This document shows, piece by piece, positions 7,312 through 16,069 of a DNA stretch of 27,097 bases; the stretch's first letter is position 1; every line of letters begins with the position of its first letter. This DNA comes from Clostridia bacterium (lineage in GTDB: Bacteria; Bacillota; Clostridia; Oscillospirales; UBA644). The stretch lies in the NCBI GenBank assembly GCA_014872655.1, contig WHHJ01000024.1, positions 1 to 27,097 on the forward strand, read 5' to 3'. Under the pieces are notes generated by a model. That model did not search any database. It had not been told where the DNA came from and saw only the letters and a list, made by a program, of their open reading frames with translations. Position numbers and translations under genes: made by a program.

Positions 7312-8394
7312 TTATTCTACAAGTCCACTCCGCTCAATAGATTGAATAAAGTATCTTTGTGCAAACAGGAACACAATCAATAACGGTAAAACAACCCATA
7401 AGGTCGCGGTATCGTTCAGAGCCTGTGCCTGCAAAGCATCATCTACGCCGCTTGCCACTTTCAAAATCGTATTGGACAAAATGTTTACCTTCGGCATCAA
7501 CATGCTGTTGTACGTTGTATCAGTCCACTGCCAGGTAAAGGAGAACAGAAAGACCGTAATCATCATATTAAATGCGTTCGGTAGCATGATGGAAATAAAC
7601 GTACGAAGCGGTCCAGCACCGTCTACATAAGCAGACTGTTCCAATTCCTTAGGCATTCCGCGGAAAAACTGCCGCATCAAATAAATATACAAGCCGTTCT
7701 TCAATCCCAAACCACACATGGACAAGATAACCACAGGCCAAATCGTATCCAATAATCCCATTAAACTAAACCGATTATACAATGGGATAACGATGGTTTG
7801 AGAGGGAATGATCAAAGATAGAATGACCAAGAAGAACAAAAAGTTCTTTCCCTTAAACTTAAACCGCGCAAAACCATATCCAACAACTGCACTGATAAAC
7901 AACTGAATCAACGCAACAAGCAGCGACAAAAATGCTGTTTGCAACAGCGACGACCAGTAACTCATATTATACAATGCACGCTGAATAAAATAGGTAGATC
8001 CTTCTCTGGGAATAAACATAACCGTATTGTCAGCAATATCGTTAATACTCATCAACGATACAATGGCCTTAACAATAAACGGATATAAAATCAAGAAAGA
8101 AATTCCTACCAATAAAACGGTTCGCGTAACAATCCAAGCAAACCGGCCAAGACCGTACCAGTTTAAATTCTTGTGTGCCCATTTTTTCCAATCATAATGC
8201 ACAATGTTATGCGCAATACGCCTTGGGCTAAAGAAATGTTTCAACCGCTTTCCGATATCGATCCAGAATGCCGCGGAAAAAAGCTTTTTAAAAAAGTTTT
8301 TAATCTTACCCCAAACTAGGAGAAAAACAGCTTTCAGTTTTTGGACAATCATTGTCCAGAGCTGAGAACCCTGTTTTTTTACTGAATTCTTCAT
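7312..8394 (-). CDS. Carbohydrate ABC permease D (MalG type) with long N-terminal extension
   Basis: A 360-residue membrane permease of the MalG/CUT1 kind. Six membrane segments begin near residue 86, and the ATPase-docking EAA loop is EQSAYVDGAGPLRTFISIMLP (from 251) split as EQSAYVDGAG and LRTFISIMLP. MalG-type permeases usually have about 280 residues; here about 85 extra residues precede the first membrane helix. That extension is basic and rich in Trp and Phe (KLKAVFLLVWGKIKNFFKK, then YDWKKWAHKNLNWYGLGRF), looking like amphipathic helices that lie on the inner membrane face. AGGAGG lies 7 nt before the ATG. It is the last gene of the operon, 11 bp after permease C, its expected partner. 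Confidence 0.88.
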   Translation of the reverse strand: MKNSVKKQGSQLWTMIVQKLKAVFLLVWGKIKNFFKKLFSAAFWIDIGKRLKHFFSPRRIAHNIVHYDWKKWAHKNLNWYGLGRFAWIVTRTVLLVGISFLILYPFIVKAIVSLMSINDIADNTVMFIPREGSTYFIQRALYNMSYWSSLLQTAFLSLLVALIQLFISAVVGYGFARFKFKGKNFLFFLVILSLIIPSQTIVIPLYNRFSLMGLLDTIWPVVILSMCGLGLKNGLYIYLMRQFFRGMPKELEQSAYVDGAGPLRTFISIMLPNAFNMMITVFLFSFTWQWTDTTYNSMLMPKVNILSNTILKVASGVDDALQAQALNDTATLWVVLPLLIVFLFAQRYFIQSIERSGLVE

Positions 8395-8405
8395 GCTGTC
8401 TCCTC

Positions 8406-9350
8406 CTAATCCTGATAAACGACAAACTTCTTAACCAATAACAATGCAATGCCTACAAACAAAAGAATTACAATCGTATAAATCCACGACAGCGCAGAGG
8501 CCTCTGCGTACCGGCTGGAAGATTCCAGCGCTTCATTGATATAGGCAATAGCTTTATTATCTGATTTCAAGAACAAGTCAATAACCGTATACATCAAGTT
8601 TACAAGAATCAGCGGGCTGATCATCGGAAAAGAAATTTTCCAAAAGATTTCCCATCCAGTAGCGCCTTCCACTTTCGCCGCTTCATACATGTTCGGCGAA
8701 ATAGACTGCAATCCGGATAGAAATACAAGCATCTGAACCCCGGCAGACGTGATTATTCCGTAAATCCCGTCAACCGCCGCCATCACAACCTCAGAAAGTT
8801 CCGAACTTCCCAAAGAGGACGATACGATCTGCTGTATTTGCGAATAATCGAAACTTACCCCGGCACTTCCTACATCCAGTTTTCCCTGCTTAGAATAAGT
8901 ATCTACAAAAGAACCCAAAGAGTCAAAATACGAGATAACGCCCGTAGACATGATAACCGGAATAAAGAAGATCACGCGAGCAGGCGTTCTGCCTCTGAAA
9001 TTCTGATTCAAGATATTTGCCATAAAAAAGGCAAAGATCAAAATAACAAAAATTTGAGGAATTAAAGCAAGCGTGGAATTGATTACCGTACTCATAAAAG
9101 TGGCATCATTTGCCTGAAGAGCAGTTTCATAATTGGCTGTTCCGATCCATTCCGTAACCATACCCTTACCCTGCTGGTAGGTGATGGAACTGAACGAGTA
9201 AATCAGAGATTGAACAATAACCGGAATATACATGAGTGCAAAACCTAAGATAATCGGCAAAGTAAACAAATAACCGTATCGGCTCTGCTTGCGTTCCAAA
9301 GAATGTTTTTGCCGTTTCGGCATGCGAGGTTCAATAATCACTTTGTCCAT
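8406..9350 (-). CDS. Sugar ABC permease C (MalF type)
   Basis: A 314-residue permease with six membrane segments: about 28-54, 84-113, 122-141, 189-215, 240-262 and 285-307. The EAA loop is EAAKVEGATGWEIFWKISFP (223-242). An extracytoplasmic loop at 142-188 is somewhat longer than usual and rich in Ser. Its start overlaps the end of the DUF5696 gene by 13 bp. The codons for the last acidic residues of DUF5696 supply the ribosome site AGGAGGAGGG, so translation of the two is likely coupled. It should pair with permease D. No dedicated binding protein adjoins this pair; the DUF5696 lipoprotein occupies the place where one would be expected. Confidence 0.9.
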   Translation of the reverse strand: MDKVIIEPRMPKRQKHSLERKQSRYGYLFTLPIILGFALMYIPVIVQSLIYSFSSITYQQGKGMVTEWIGTANYETALQANDATFMSTVINSTLALIPQIFVILIFAFFMANILNQNFRGRTPARVIFFIPVIMSTGVISYFDSLGSFVDTYSKQGKLDVGSAGVSFDYSQIQQIVSSSLGSSELSEVVMAAVDGIYGIITSAGVQMLVFLSGLQSISPNMYEAAKVEGATGWEIFWKISFPMISPLILVNLMYTVIDLFLKSDNKAIAYINEALESSSRYAEASALSWIYTIVILLFVGIALLLVKKFVVYQD

Positions 9351-12223
9351 TCGCTGCCCTCCTCCTCTCTGTAAACAAATGATTGTGCCTCTACAACGGT
9401 CCGATCTTCTAACTCGATGTTATAACTGTTGTAGTTCACTAAAACCTGAACTCCGTTTTCAAAGGTTGTCATAAACACATTATCTGTCTCTGTTCTCCGG
9501 AATTCCGCACTGGCGGATTCAATATCGCCGATATACGGACTCTGAACATAAGCTTCAACCTCTTCATGCTGATCAATCTCTTGGTCAACAACAAGGTCTA
9601 CCACTTTGGACACTTGTGTATAAGCATCAATAGCTTCATCAAACGAGTCTTTATAATTCAACGAATAGAAGTTAGCAAATGAAGTGTTCTGGAAAATAGA
9701 ATTCTCCTCTGCCATCCATCTAAAGTGAACGCCGGCACCAGTTTCTACTGCTTTTAAGATAGAGGTTGTATAGTCGGCCTCGGTATTAAAAGCTTCTCCT
9801 GTATAGTTGACATACCCATGCAGTACAATCTGCAAAAACGGAATAGATCCGGTTGATGATAAATATTCACTGGATCCCATAGGAATATCAATGATGTGAT
9901 CTGCATATCCCCAGGTATAATCATTTCCCTGATCAACCATGATACTGTAATCCTGATATAGTTCAAGCGTCTTAACCGTTTCTTGCAGCGCCTGTTCACG
10001 AGTAACAACGCTTCCGGTTTTATAATTAGAGTTTAGATATTGTCCCACGCCCAACATGGAGATTTGTTTATGATCCCACAATTTTTCATAGGACTTCAAA
10101 TACGATGTCGCAAACTTTAACATCATACCGGGAGAGACAATCGTCTTGTACAATTCTTCTTCAGAACCTTCTACTCCCGTTGCCAAGCTTCGAATATTTA
10201 CCCGGGCAACGCTCTTATCCAACCTGCGTGCAGTGTCTGCCTGATAATTCAGTCCGCCGCCCTCCTTATAAACATATAAGAAATCAGCGGACGGATAAAA
10301 TCCGGAACCTTTTTCTGCCAATGTATTAGCCAGTTCTTTTAGTTCTTTTTCCGAACCCATTTCACTGAGCAACCGAACATTATTGTTGACAGTATTAAAA
10401 TATCCGTCATTTGCCCAATAATTATATCGAACAATTAAGCTAGATCCATCAATGCCTGCTTCATAGAGCTTATTTGCAATCTCTAAAGCCTGCGTGTAAG
10501 TCGTTAATGGCTGCTTAATGGTAACAGGCATACCAAACCGCGTAACATCCTTATCAATAGCCCCCATTAACTCCAAGTAAAACGGCGTTTTTTGCTGCGT
10601 TACTTTTTCTCCAGACATCCGACCGGAATCAATCAGATACTCTCGATACATCTTAGCATAATCAACATATGTGTACTGATCGCCAGTATAATCTTCCAGT
10701 TTGTTCATAATATAATGAACTTTAAACTGTGTATCCGTTGCTTCTTTTGATGTTACAACACCGCTTCCAACCGTGCTGACTGATTCCTGCGCATTTACCT
10801 CTGTAGAATCTGAAGAAGACGAGGAAGACGAGCTACTACTGCTACTATCTTCATCTTCTCCTTGCTGCGTCGAATACGACCGAAAGTCCCGCTCTGAATA
10901 AACTAACTCGAACCCGGCTGAAGCAACCGAGGATTCCGCACGAGAAGACTGGCCGATCGGCGTTACGGAAATATAAGCTTGCCCAGCACCTTCCTCAATG
11001 ACGGAAATAAATCCACCTCGTTCAGCTCGGTCAAAAATATAAAAACCAGATGTAATACTTTCTTTTTTGTCCAAACTAACCGATTGCATAAACGTTTCAT
11101 CGTCTCCATAAACCCGGCCATTAAAGGAATCTGTTGTCATATTTCCTTTAATATTGATTAGTGCACCGGACCCATCAGGTACAATGAAATATTCACTGTT
11201 TTTTCCTGCAGAGGTAATTGCTCCAAAATAGGGTAAAAGGTCTATCTTGTACAACTTCTGTTTTTGCGGAGAAAGAACCAGGGTAGAATCAATGCTAGCC
11301 GTTATACCGTCTTCTGTCAGCGCAATATCTACCGGAATCGTAAACAACACCGCACGCTCTGACCCAGCATATTCTACATCAGTCAATTCCTGCTTCAGCA
11401 TCTCAACCGTAAATCCAGCAGCCTCCATTGCAGAACGCACCAATTGCTTTTGGCGCTGTGTCAATGTACGAACAACATAAAGCGGCTCAATCGTAATGGT
11501 CGGATAAATGGTTTGATATTTTTCCCGGTCTTCCATAGACAAGTTCTCAGGATCCAATCTTTTATACAGATTTGACAAGTCATTAATAGAATACAAATAT
11601 TCTTGATCTCCTGTCTCATCCGCTTTGGTTTGCAAAGTCTGCACAATCCGATTATAGGTAGCCTCTGTTAAAACCGGAGGAACCAATTCTTTATCCGGGT
11701 CGTTACCAATCGTATAAATCAACCGTAATGTATGATCATCCATTTGCACAACCTTATAATAGGTAGGATCATCAATACAGTTGTCAGTTGTATTAAACTC
11801 ATATTTTTTATTTGTACTATCATAGGCTTCGATTTCAAGAACACTGTTGCTGGCGCCCGTAATCCCTAACGCCTCCGGATTGGAATGATAATAATAAATA
11901 TCTTCCGCTTCTTCCCGCTTATCCACAACGGCGATAGCTGTTGAAGAAAAATCAACATATAATCCGAATTCATCAGTCTCTAAAACCAACGACATTCCAT
12001 CTGTTCCATTGATAGCGCCTGAAACCGGTTCATAATCGTCCTGGCTCAGAACCTTCCCATCTGCAACAAGATACTTAGAAATATATTCTTCTCGCTGCTC
12101 CTCTGTTAAAGATGCAGCATCAATCTGATTCAATGCAGCGTCATCAGAGGAAGAACAACCCGTGACTAAAATCGAAACACACACAGAAAGCATGAGTATT
12201 ACGGCAATAAGTTTATTTTTCAT
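9338..12223 (-). CDS. DUF5696 lipoprotein
   Basis: A 961-residue exported lipoprotein: signal peptide with lipobox VTGC (Cys23), then an acidic N-terminal region. The DUF5696 signature is seen at YFIVPDGSGALI (345-356). A run of twelve serines (460-471) in an acidic linker interrupts the beta-rich N-terminal half. The C-terminal half (about 545-835) alternates strands and helices like a TIM barrel: FYLELMGAID, SLIVRYNYW, SIMVDQGNDYTWGYADHI (760-777), PFLQIVLHGYVNYTGEAFN (795-813). Asp764 and Asp768 are possible catalytic or ligand-binding acids. No biochemical function is known to me for DUF5696. A glycoside hydrolase-like or sugar-binding role is inference from the fold pattern and the transporter context. 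AGGAGGG lies 7 nt before the ATG, and the stop overlaps permease C. Confidence 0.85.
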   Translation of the reverse strand: MKNKLIAVILMLSVCVSILVTGCSSSDDAALNQIDAASLTEEQREEYISKYLVADGKVLSQDDYEPVSGAINGTDGMSLVLETDEFGLYVDFSSTAIAVVDKREEAEDIYYYHSNPEALGITGASNSVLEIEAYDSTNKKYEFNTTDNCIDDPTYYKVVQMDDHTLRLIYTIGNDPDKELVPPVLTEATYNRIVQTLQTKADETGDQEYLYSINDLSNLYKRLDPENLSMEDREKYQTIYPTITIEPLYVVRTLTQRQKQLVRSAMEAAGFTVEMLKQELTDVEYAGSERAVLFTIPVDIALTEDGITASIDSTLVLSPQKQKLYKIDLLPYFGAITSAGKNSEYFIVPDGSGALINIKGNMTTDSFNGRVYGDDETFMQSVSLDKKESITSGFYIFDRAERGGFISVIEEGAGQAYISVTPIGQSSRAESSVASAGFELVYSERDFRSYSTQQGEDEDSSSSSSSSSSSSDSTEVNAQESVSTVGSGVVTSKEATDTQFKVHYIMNKLEDYTGDQYTYVDYAKMYREYLIDSGRMSGEKVTQQKTPFYLELMGAIDKDVTRFGMPVTIKQPLTTYTQALEIANKLYEAGIDGSSLIVRYNYWANDGYFNTVNNNVRLLSEMGSEKELKELANTLAEKGSGFYPSADFLYVYKEGGGLNYQADTARRLDKSVARVNIRSLATGVEGSEEELYKTIVSPGMMLKFATSYLKSYEKLWDHKQISMLGVGQYLNSNYKTGSVVTREQALQETVKTLELYQDYSIMVDQGNDYTWGYADHIIDIPMGSSEYLSSTGSIPFLQIVLHGYVNYTGEAFNTEADYTTSILKAVETGAGVHFRWMAEENSIFQNTSFANFYSLNYKDSFDEAIDAYTQVSKVVDLVVDQEIDQHEEVEAYVQSPYIGDIESASAEFRRTETDNVFMTTFENGVQVLVNYNSYNIELEDRTVVEAQSFVYREEEGSEWTK

Positions 12224-12235
12224 CTCTTATCCCTC

Positions 12236-13465
12236 CTACTCATTCATCCTGAATGAAATCTCAGTTGTCAGCGAAGATACAAACCCGACTAACTGCTGAA
12301 TCAAATACATGACCAACACAATAACAAATCCAATAATGGCCATACCTAAAATAGTCAATAAAGTGGTGGCAATCGCTTTTAACACCGTATATTGATGTGT
12401 AATCATCATTCCGATAAACATCAATGCCCAAGTAAACACCTGCCCGAATCCCTGAATAAATTCAAAAATTGCAATATCCTCCAAGGAAATAAGGTTACTG
12501 ATAGGAATCAATAACAAATTACAAACAATAACAGGAATAACGGCTACCGCGGTTGCACAGAAAATATCAGACAATTTTCCGCTACCATCCATCAGAGACG
12601 TAAAGCACCAGTTTGCAACAACCCACAACATGTACGGTAATAACGCCGAAATGATCTCGGAAATAACATTCAAGTTCAGCTGTGCTGTCTGATCTGCAAA
12701 CACGTATCCTAATAACTGCTTATTCAATATTGCAGAAATAGCAAGTAATGCATACACAATCACCGCACAGGGAATACTTCTGCGCCGCTCTTCGTTCTTT
12801 AACCGGAAAAATCCGTCAAAGGGATGAATTGTTACATGTAAATAATACGGAATGTGTTTTAAAGCTTTCCAAAAGCCAAGTCCAAAACGCTTTAATGCAG
12901 ACCAGATGCTCATTACAATTTTTAATCCAAGAGCTTTCCAATCTATATTTTTCAACTTGGCAATCGCCAAATCAACATATTTTTTAAATGTAGATTTTTT
13001 CTTTTTAGTTGATTTTTTGACAACTGTTTTTCCTGTTGAACCAGGCTTCTTTGCAACGGTTTTCTTCACCGATGCCGTTGCAGATGATGTTTTTTTGCCG
13101 GCAACTGCAGTTGAAGGTTTCTTCGCCGTTCCACTGATACTTCCGGCTTTCTTTGTCGTTGCAACACTAGTGCCAGCTTTTTTTACGGCCGCAGTGCTAG
13201 TATCACTTTTTTTCACTTCTTGCCCGCTTATGGCTGCCTTTTTTACAGTTGCTGAATTAGATTTTTTCCCTGAAGCAGTCGCTGAAGACACCTTTTTTAC
13301 AGTAACGGTAGAAGATGTAGCCTTTTTAGCAGAAACGCTCGATTTTTCCGTTTTCGAAGCAGACACCGATGAACGTTTCGGTTCGGCAGTAACTTTTTTC
13401 TCGTTCTCCGACACAGAGGCATTCCCTTCCGGCATGTTTTTTTCCGGATTGTCTTTTTCCATCAT
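12236..13465 (-). CDS. YIP1-family membrane protein with Lys-rich repeat tail
   Basis: A 409-residue protein in two parts. Residues 1-160 are hydrophilic low-complexity sequence of Lys, Ala, Ser, Thr and Val, with KK pairs about every 10 residues (47, 57, 67, 75, 85, 95, 105, 115, 124, 134), resembling a histone H1 or AlgP tail. Residues 160-222 are basic amphipathic helices ending in HPFDGFFRLKNEERRRS, the usual lead-in of YIP1 domains. Five membrane segments follow between 230 and 396. There is no signal peptide, so the tail should be cytosolic. The ATG overlaps the stop of the NHL gene (ATGA), with AGGAGG 11 nt upstream, implying translational coupling. Bacterial YIP1 proteins have no defined role; the position among transport genes suggests a membrane partner of the permeases. 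Confidence 0.85.
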   Translation of the reverse strand: MMEKDNPEKNMPEGNASVSENEKKVTAEPKRSSVSASKTEKSSVSAKKATSSTVTVKKVSSATASGKKSNSATVKKAAISGQEVKKSDTSTAAVKKAGTSVATTKKAGSISGTAKKPSTAVAGKKTSSATASVKKTVAKKPGSTGKTVVKKSTKKKKSTFKKYVDLAIAKLKNIDWKALGLKIVMSIWSALKRFGLGFWKALKHIPYYLHVTIHPFDGFFRLKNEERRRSIPCAVIVYALLAISAILNKQLLGYVFADQTAQLNLNVISEIISALLPYMLWVVANWCFTSLMDGSGKLSDIFCATAVAVIPVIVCNLLLIPISNLISLEDIAIFEFIQGFGQVFTWALMFIGMMITHQYTVLKAIATTLLTILGMAIIGFVIVLVMYLIQQLVGFVSSLTTEISFRMNE

Positions 13466-15057
13466 TGAGAATCAAGCCTCCTTTGCTCTTCTGCACGGTT
13501 TTTACGATATTTACGAACATATATCAAAACAATAATGCCTATGATGATAATGATCGCACTGAAAAAGATAATGTAAAAATAATTAGATAATTCCGCATTT
13601 CTTAATAAAGCATAACACTCGGAATAGCTTTGCTTTGTTTCTGATAATTTATAATACTCCAAAGCATTTCGATAATATTGCAGTCGCATTGGATCATCAT
13701 CATCTGCCTGTGATCCGTATAATTTCTGAATATTGCCTAGATACTCATATGCAACATACATATTTGAATTATATTTCGCAACCCGCTCAAATAATTCTGA
13801 AGCCTCTTCATACTCGCCGGCTTTATACTGCGTAAACGCATCGTTTACACAGGTTGCATAATCCGTCATTTCATACACCGTTATGGTTTTATTGCCCGAA
13901 TCAGCAACGATAATCTGATTATCGCGACATTCAATGACATTCGGAGCTTTGAACCGTCCAAACTGATTTCCCGAACCGCCACCAATACAAAGCAGCATAC
14001 CGGTGCTATTATAAGTGAAAAACCGCCCCATACGCGCATCCAAAACCGTATAAGTGTTTGCCTCATCATTTACAGCGACATCTACAATCTGTGGAGAGGT
14101 CGTGTCAGTCGTTTCTACGTCACCAATAACTGTAAACTTAGCATCAGTCTGATTTAAAACATCCGTTCCATCAAAGGCCAATTTCCGAAGTGCTGATACA
14201 CTCGTGGTATCTGTTGCTGCCGTATAAATAAATCCTCTGGAGTCCATTGCAACATTTACGTACTCAGCCGCTACATTCCGAATTTTGGCTGTTTGTTCCT
14301 TGGACTGGAACAGTGACGCAACCCACTCTGTTACCGAAACCAAAATCTTTGGCGCAGCAAAAAACTGAATAAAGACACCGTTAGAATCCAATTGCAACAA
14401 ACCACGGTTTACACCATAAGAAATGATACTCATGGTGCCGGTATCGTCTACAACCAGCTTTTGAGGCTTAAATTCAAAAGTGATTCCCAACGCATCTACA
14501 GATGGATTTTGATAAACCTGCAAACAGTTTCCTTCGATATCACAAACAACAATCCGTTTGTTTTCTGTATCTGCAACATAAATCTCTTCATCTTCTGTAA
14601 CATAAATTCCAGAAGGACTTTTGAAAGAATATTTATTTGCTTTTTTCAGTGCAGAATCCTCTTCACGAGTTCCGTCTTCGTTATAAACATAGTAGTTTAA
14701 ATCCGGGACCGTATACGTAGCGGTATCTTTTAGTTCACTGATTGTAGCAACCTTGTTATAGGAAGAATCTAAAACCAAAATCTGATTTCCGCCCTGATCC
14801 AATACATATAAATATTCATTGCGAACAAACATGTCTGCAGGGACAAAAGTTGCAGTTGCCCCCATATCACGATAACTCAAAACTTTTACCGGACGATAAG
14901 AAACAGGAGATGCAACAGCCTGCCCGTTCTGATTATAAAAATATGTATCCGTAATATTATTATTGATGGGCAATGCAAAAGACGGCAGGCAACAAGCAGT
15001 TCCCATCACGATGGCTGCGCAAAACGCAGCAATGCGTTTCCAAAATTGCTTTGTCAT
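13462..15057 (-). CDS. Membrane-anchored NHL-propeller/TPR protein
   Basis: A 531-residue protein. Residues 1-28 are a signal peptide (cut near PSFA). Residues 60-396 contain NHL-type blades: FVRNEYLYVLDQGGNQILVL, IYVTEDEEIYVADTENKRIV, and VIECRDNQIIVADSGNKTIT. Residues 400-490 read as TPR helices (AFTQYKAGEYEEASELFERV; AYEYLGNIQ; YYRNALEYYKL). A single membrane helix at 493-514 is followed by a short basic cytosolic tail (RKYRKNRAEEQRR). The propeller and TPR therefore face outward on a C-terminal anchor. The end is not a sortase signal, since no LPxTG or NPxTN-like motif precedes the helix. No active-site residues stand out; it could be a ligand sensor or a scaffold for the transporter. AGGAGG lies 7 nt before the ATG. 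Confidence 0.87.
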   Translation of the reverse strand: MTKQFWKRIAAFCAAIVMGTACCLPSFALPINNNITDTYFYNQNGQAVASPVSYRPVKVLSYRDMGATATFVPADMFVRNEYLYVLDQGGNQILVLDSSYNKVATISELKDTATYTVPDLNYYVYNEDGTREEDSALKKANKYSFKSPSGIYVTEDEEIYVADTENKRIVVCDIEGNCLQVYQNPSVDALGITFEFKPQKLVVDDTGTMSIISYGVNRGLLQLDSNGVFIQFFAAPKILVSVTEWVASLFQSKEQTAKIRNVAAEYVNVAMDSRGFIYTAATDTTSVSALRKLAFDGTDVLNQTDAKFTVIGDVETTDTTSPQIVDVAVNDEANTYTVLDARMGRFFTYNSTGMLLCIGGGSGNQFGRFKAPNVIECRDNQIIVADSGNKTITVYEMTDYATCVNDAFTQYKAGEYEEASELFERVAKYNSNMYVAYEYLGNIQKLYGSQADDDDPMRLQYYRNALEYYKLSETKQSYSECYALLRNAELSNYFYIIFFSAIIIIIGIIVLIYVRKYRKNRAEEQRRLDSQ

Positions 15058-15068
15058 TACACAGCCTC

Positions 15069-16052
15069 CTAATCTTTCATACCCGCTGTTGACATCGTAT
15101 CCAAAACATTACTTTGTGTAATAACAAACGTAACAAGGGGAACAACCAACAGCAACAAGTTCATTGCAGCCGTAACACCAGAACGGTTTAAGTTTACCGA
15201 AGTAATCGCATCAATACCGGCCCGAATTCCTTTCATCTCTTCCTTGAATACAAAATATCCAGTACCGATCGCCCAGGTTCCTTGAACTGCAAACAAAATA
15301 ACCGTCATCCAGGCAGGTTTACAGCCCGGCATTAAAATCCGCCAGAAAATTCGGAACTCACCCGCGCCGTCAATCCGGGCAGCTTCCAAAACAGAAGAAG
15401 GAAACGTATCCATAAAGTTCTTTACAATGTACATGTACAACGAGTTTGCCGCATACGGCAAAATAATTGGCCAATATTTATCTACCGGATCAAAGTTCGA
15501 CATAATAATGTATCCGATTAACCCGGATGCCGGAGCGGTAAACATCATCGAAGTCTCAATCAACTTAAACAAGGCATCCTTTCCTCTGAAAGAACGCTTC
15601 GAAACAGCATAGGCACACATGGAACTAGACAAAGTGGTTACCACCGTACACATTAAACAAATGTAAATGGAATTAAAAAGGTACTTTGACATAGGAACCA
15701 TAGAGTTACCCATAAAGTTAAACAAATCCACAAAGTGTACCAGTGTTGGATTTCGAACAATCAGATTTGGCGGGAACAACCACATCTCGTGCAGCGGTTT
15801 CAATGCGCTACTGACCGATACAATGAAGGGAAACAGCATAAAAATGCCGCCGATCGAAAGAAAAATCGTTAACGCAAGGTCCCCGGCAAAGGTTCTGTTC
15901 AAACGGTGAGATTTGAAAAGTTTTTTCTTCTTTATATAAATAGGGCGTCCGTTTTGGTCTACCATTTCTTTCTTTTTTAAGAAAGGAAAAAGACTTTTCT
16001 TTTCAGGCGTTTTGACCTGCTCGTCAAACTCTTCTGCAAAATTTCTTGCCAT
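15069..16052 (-). CDS. Carbohydrate ABC permease B (MalG type)
   Basis: A 327-residue permease with the MalG-type C-terminus (VLDTMSTAGMKD) and EAA loop EAARIDGAGEFRIFWRILMP (223-242). Six membrane segments begin near residue 58. About 55 charged residues precede the first helix, containing KKKEM and IKKKKLFKSHR, a longer and more basic cytosolic N-terminus than usual. AAGGAGG lies 8 nt before the ATG. It follows permease A by 17 bp and should form the first transport heterodimer with it. Confidence 0.92.
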   Translation of the reverse strand: MARNFAEEFDEQVKTPEKKSLFPFLKKKEMVDQNGRPIYIKKKKLFKSHRLNRTFAGDLALTIFLSIGGIFMLFPFIVSVSSALKPLHEMWLFPPNLIVRNPTLVHFVDLFNFMGNSMVPMSKYLFNSIYICLMCTVVTTLSSSMCAYAVSKRSFRGKDALFKLIETSMMFTAPASGLIGYIIMSNFDPVDKYWPIILPYAANSLYMYIVKNFMDTFPSSVLEAARIDGAGEFRIFWRILMPGCKPAWMTVILFAVQGTWAIGTGYFVFKEEMKGIRAGIDAITSVNLNRSGVTAAMNLLLLVVPLVTFVITQSNVLDTMSTAGMKD

Positions 16053-16069
16053 TTACAAAACCTCCTTTC

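Noticed and set aside
12986..13378. Possible CRISPR-like array from the ~30-bp repetition
   Set aside because: The repetition is degenerate, in frame, and encodes the KK-period tail; there are no identical repeats with unique spacers and no cas genes.
12852..13535. 227-codon open frame on the plus strand
   Set aside because: It is the antisense of the Lys-rich YIP1 tail; Lys codons read backwards give a Phe/Val-rich frame. No ribosome site, and the minus-strand gene fits its operon.
13462..13590. NHL protein C-terminus as a sortase sorting signal for the nearby sortases
   Set aside because: A hydrophobic helix and basic tail are present but no LPxTG- or NPxTN-like motif precedes them.
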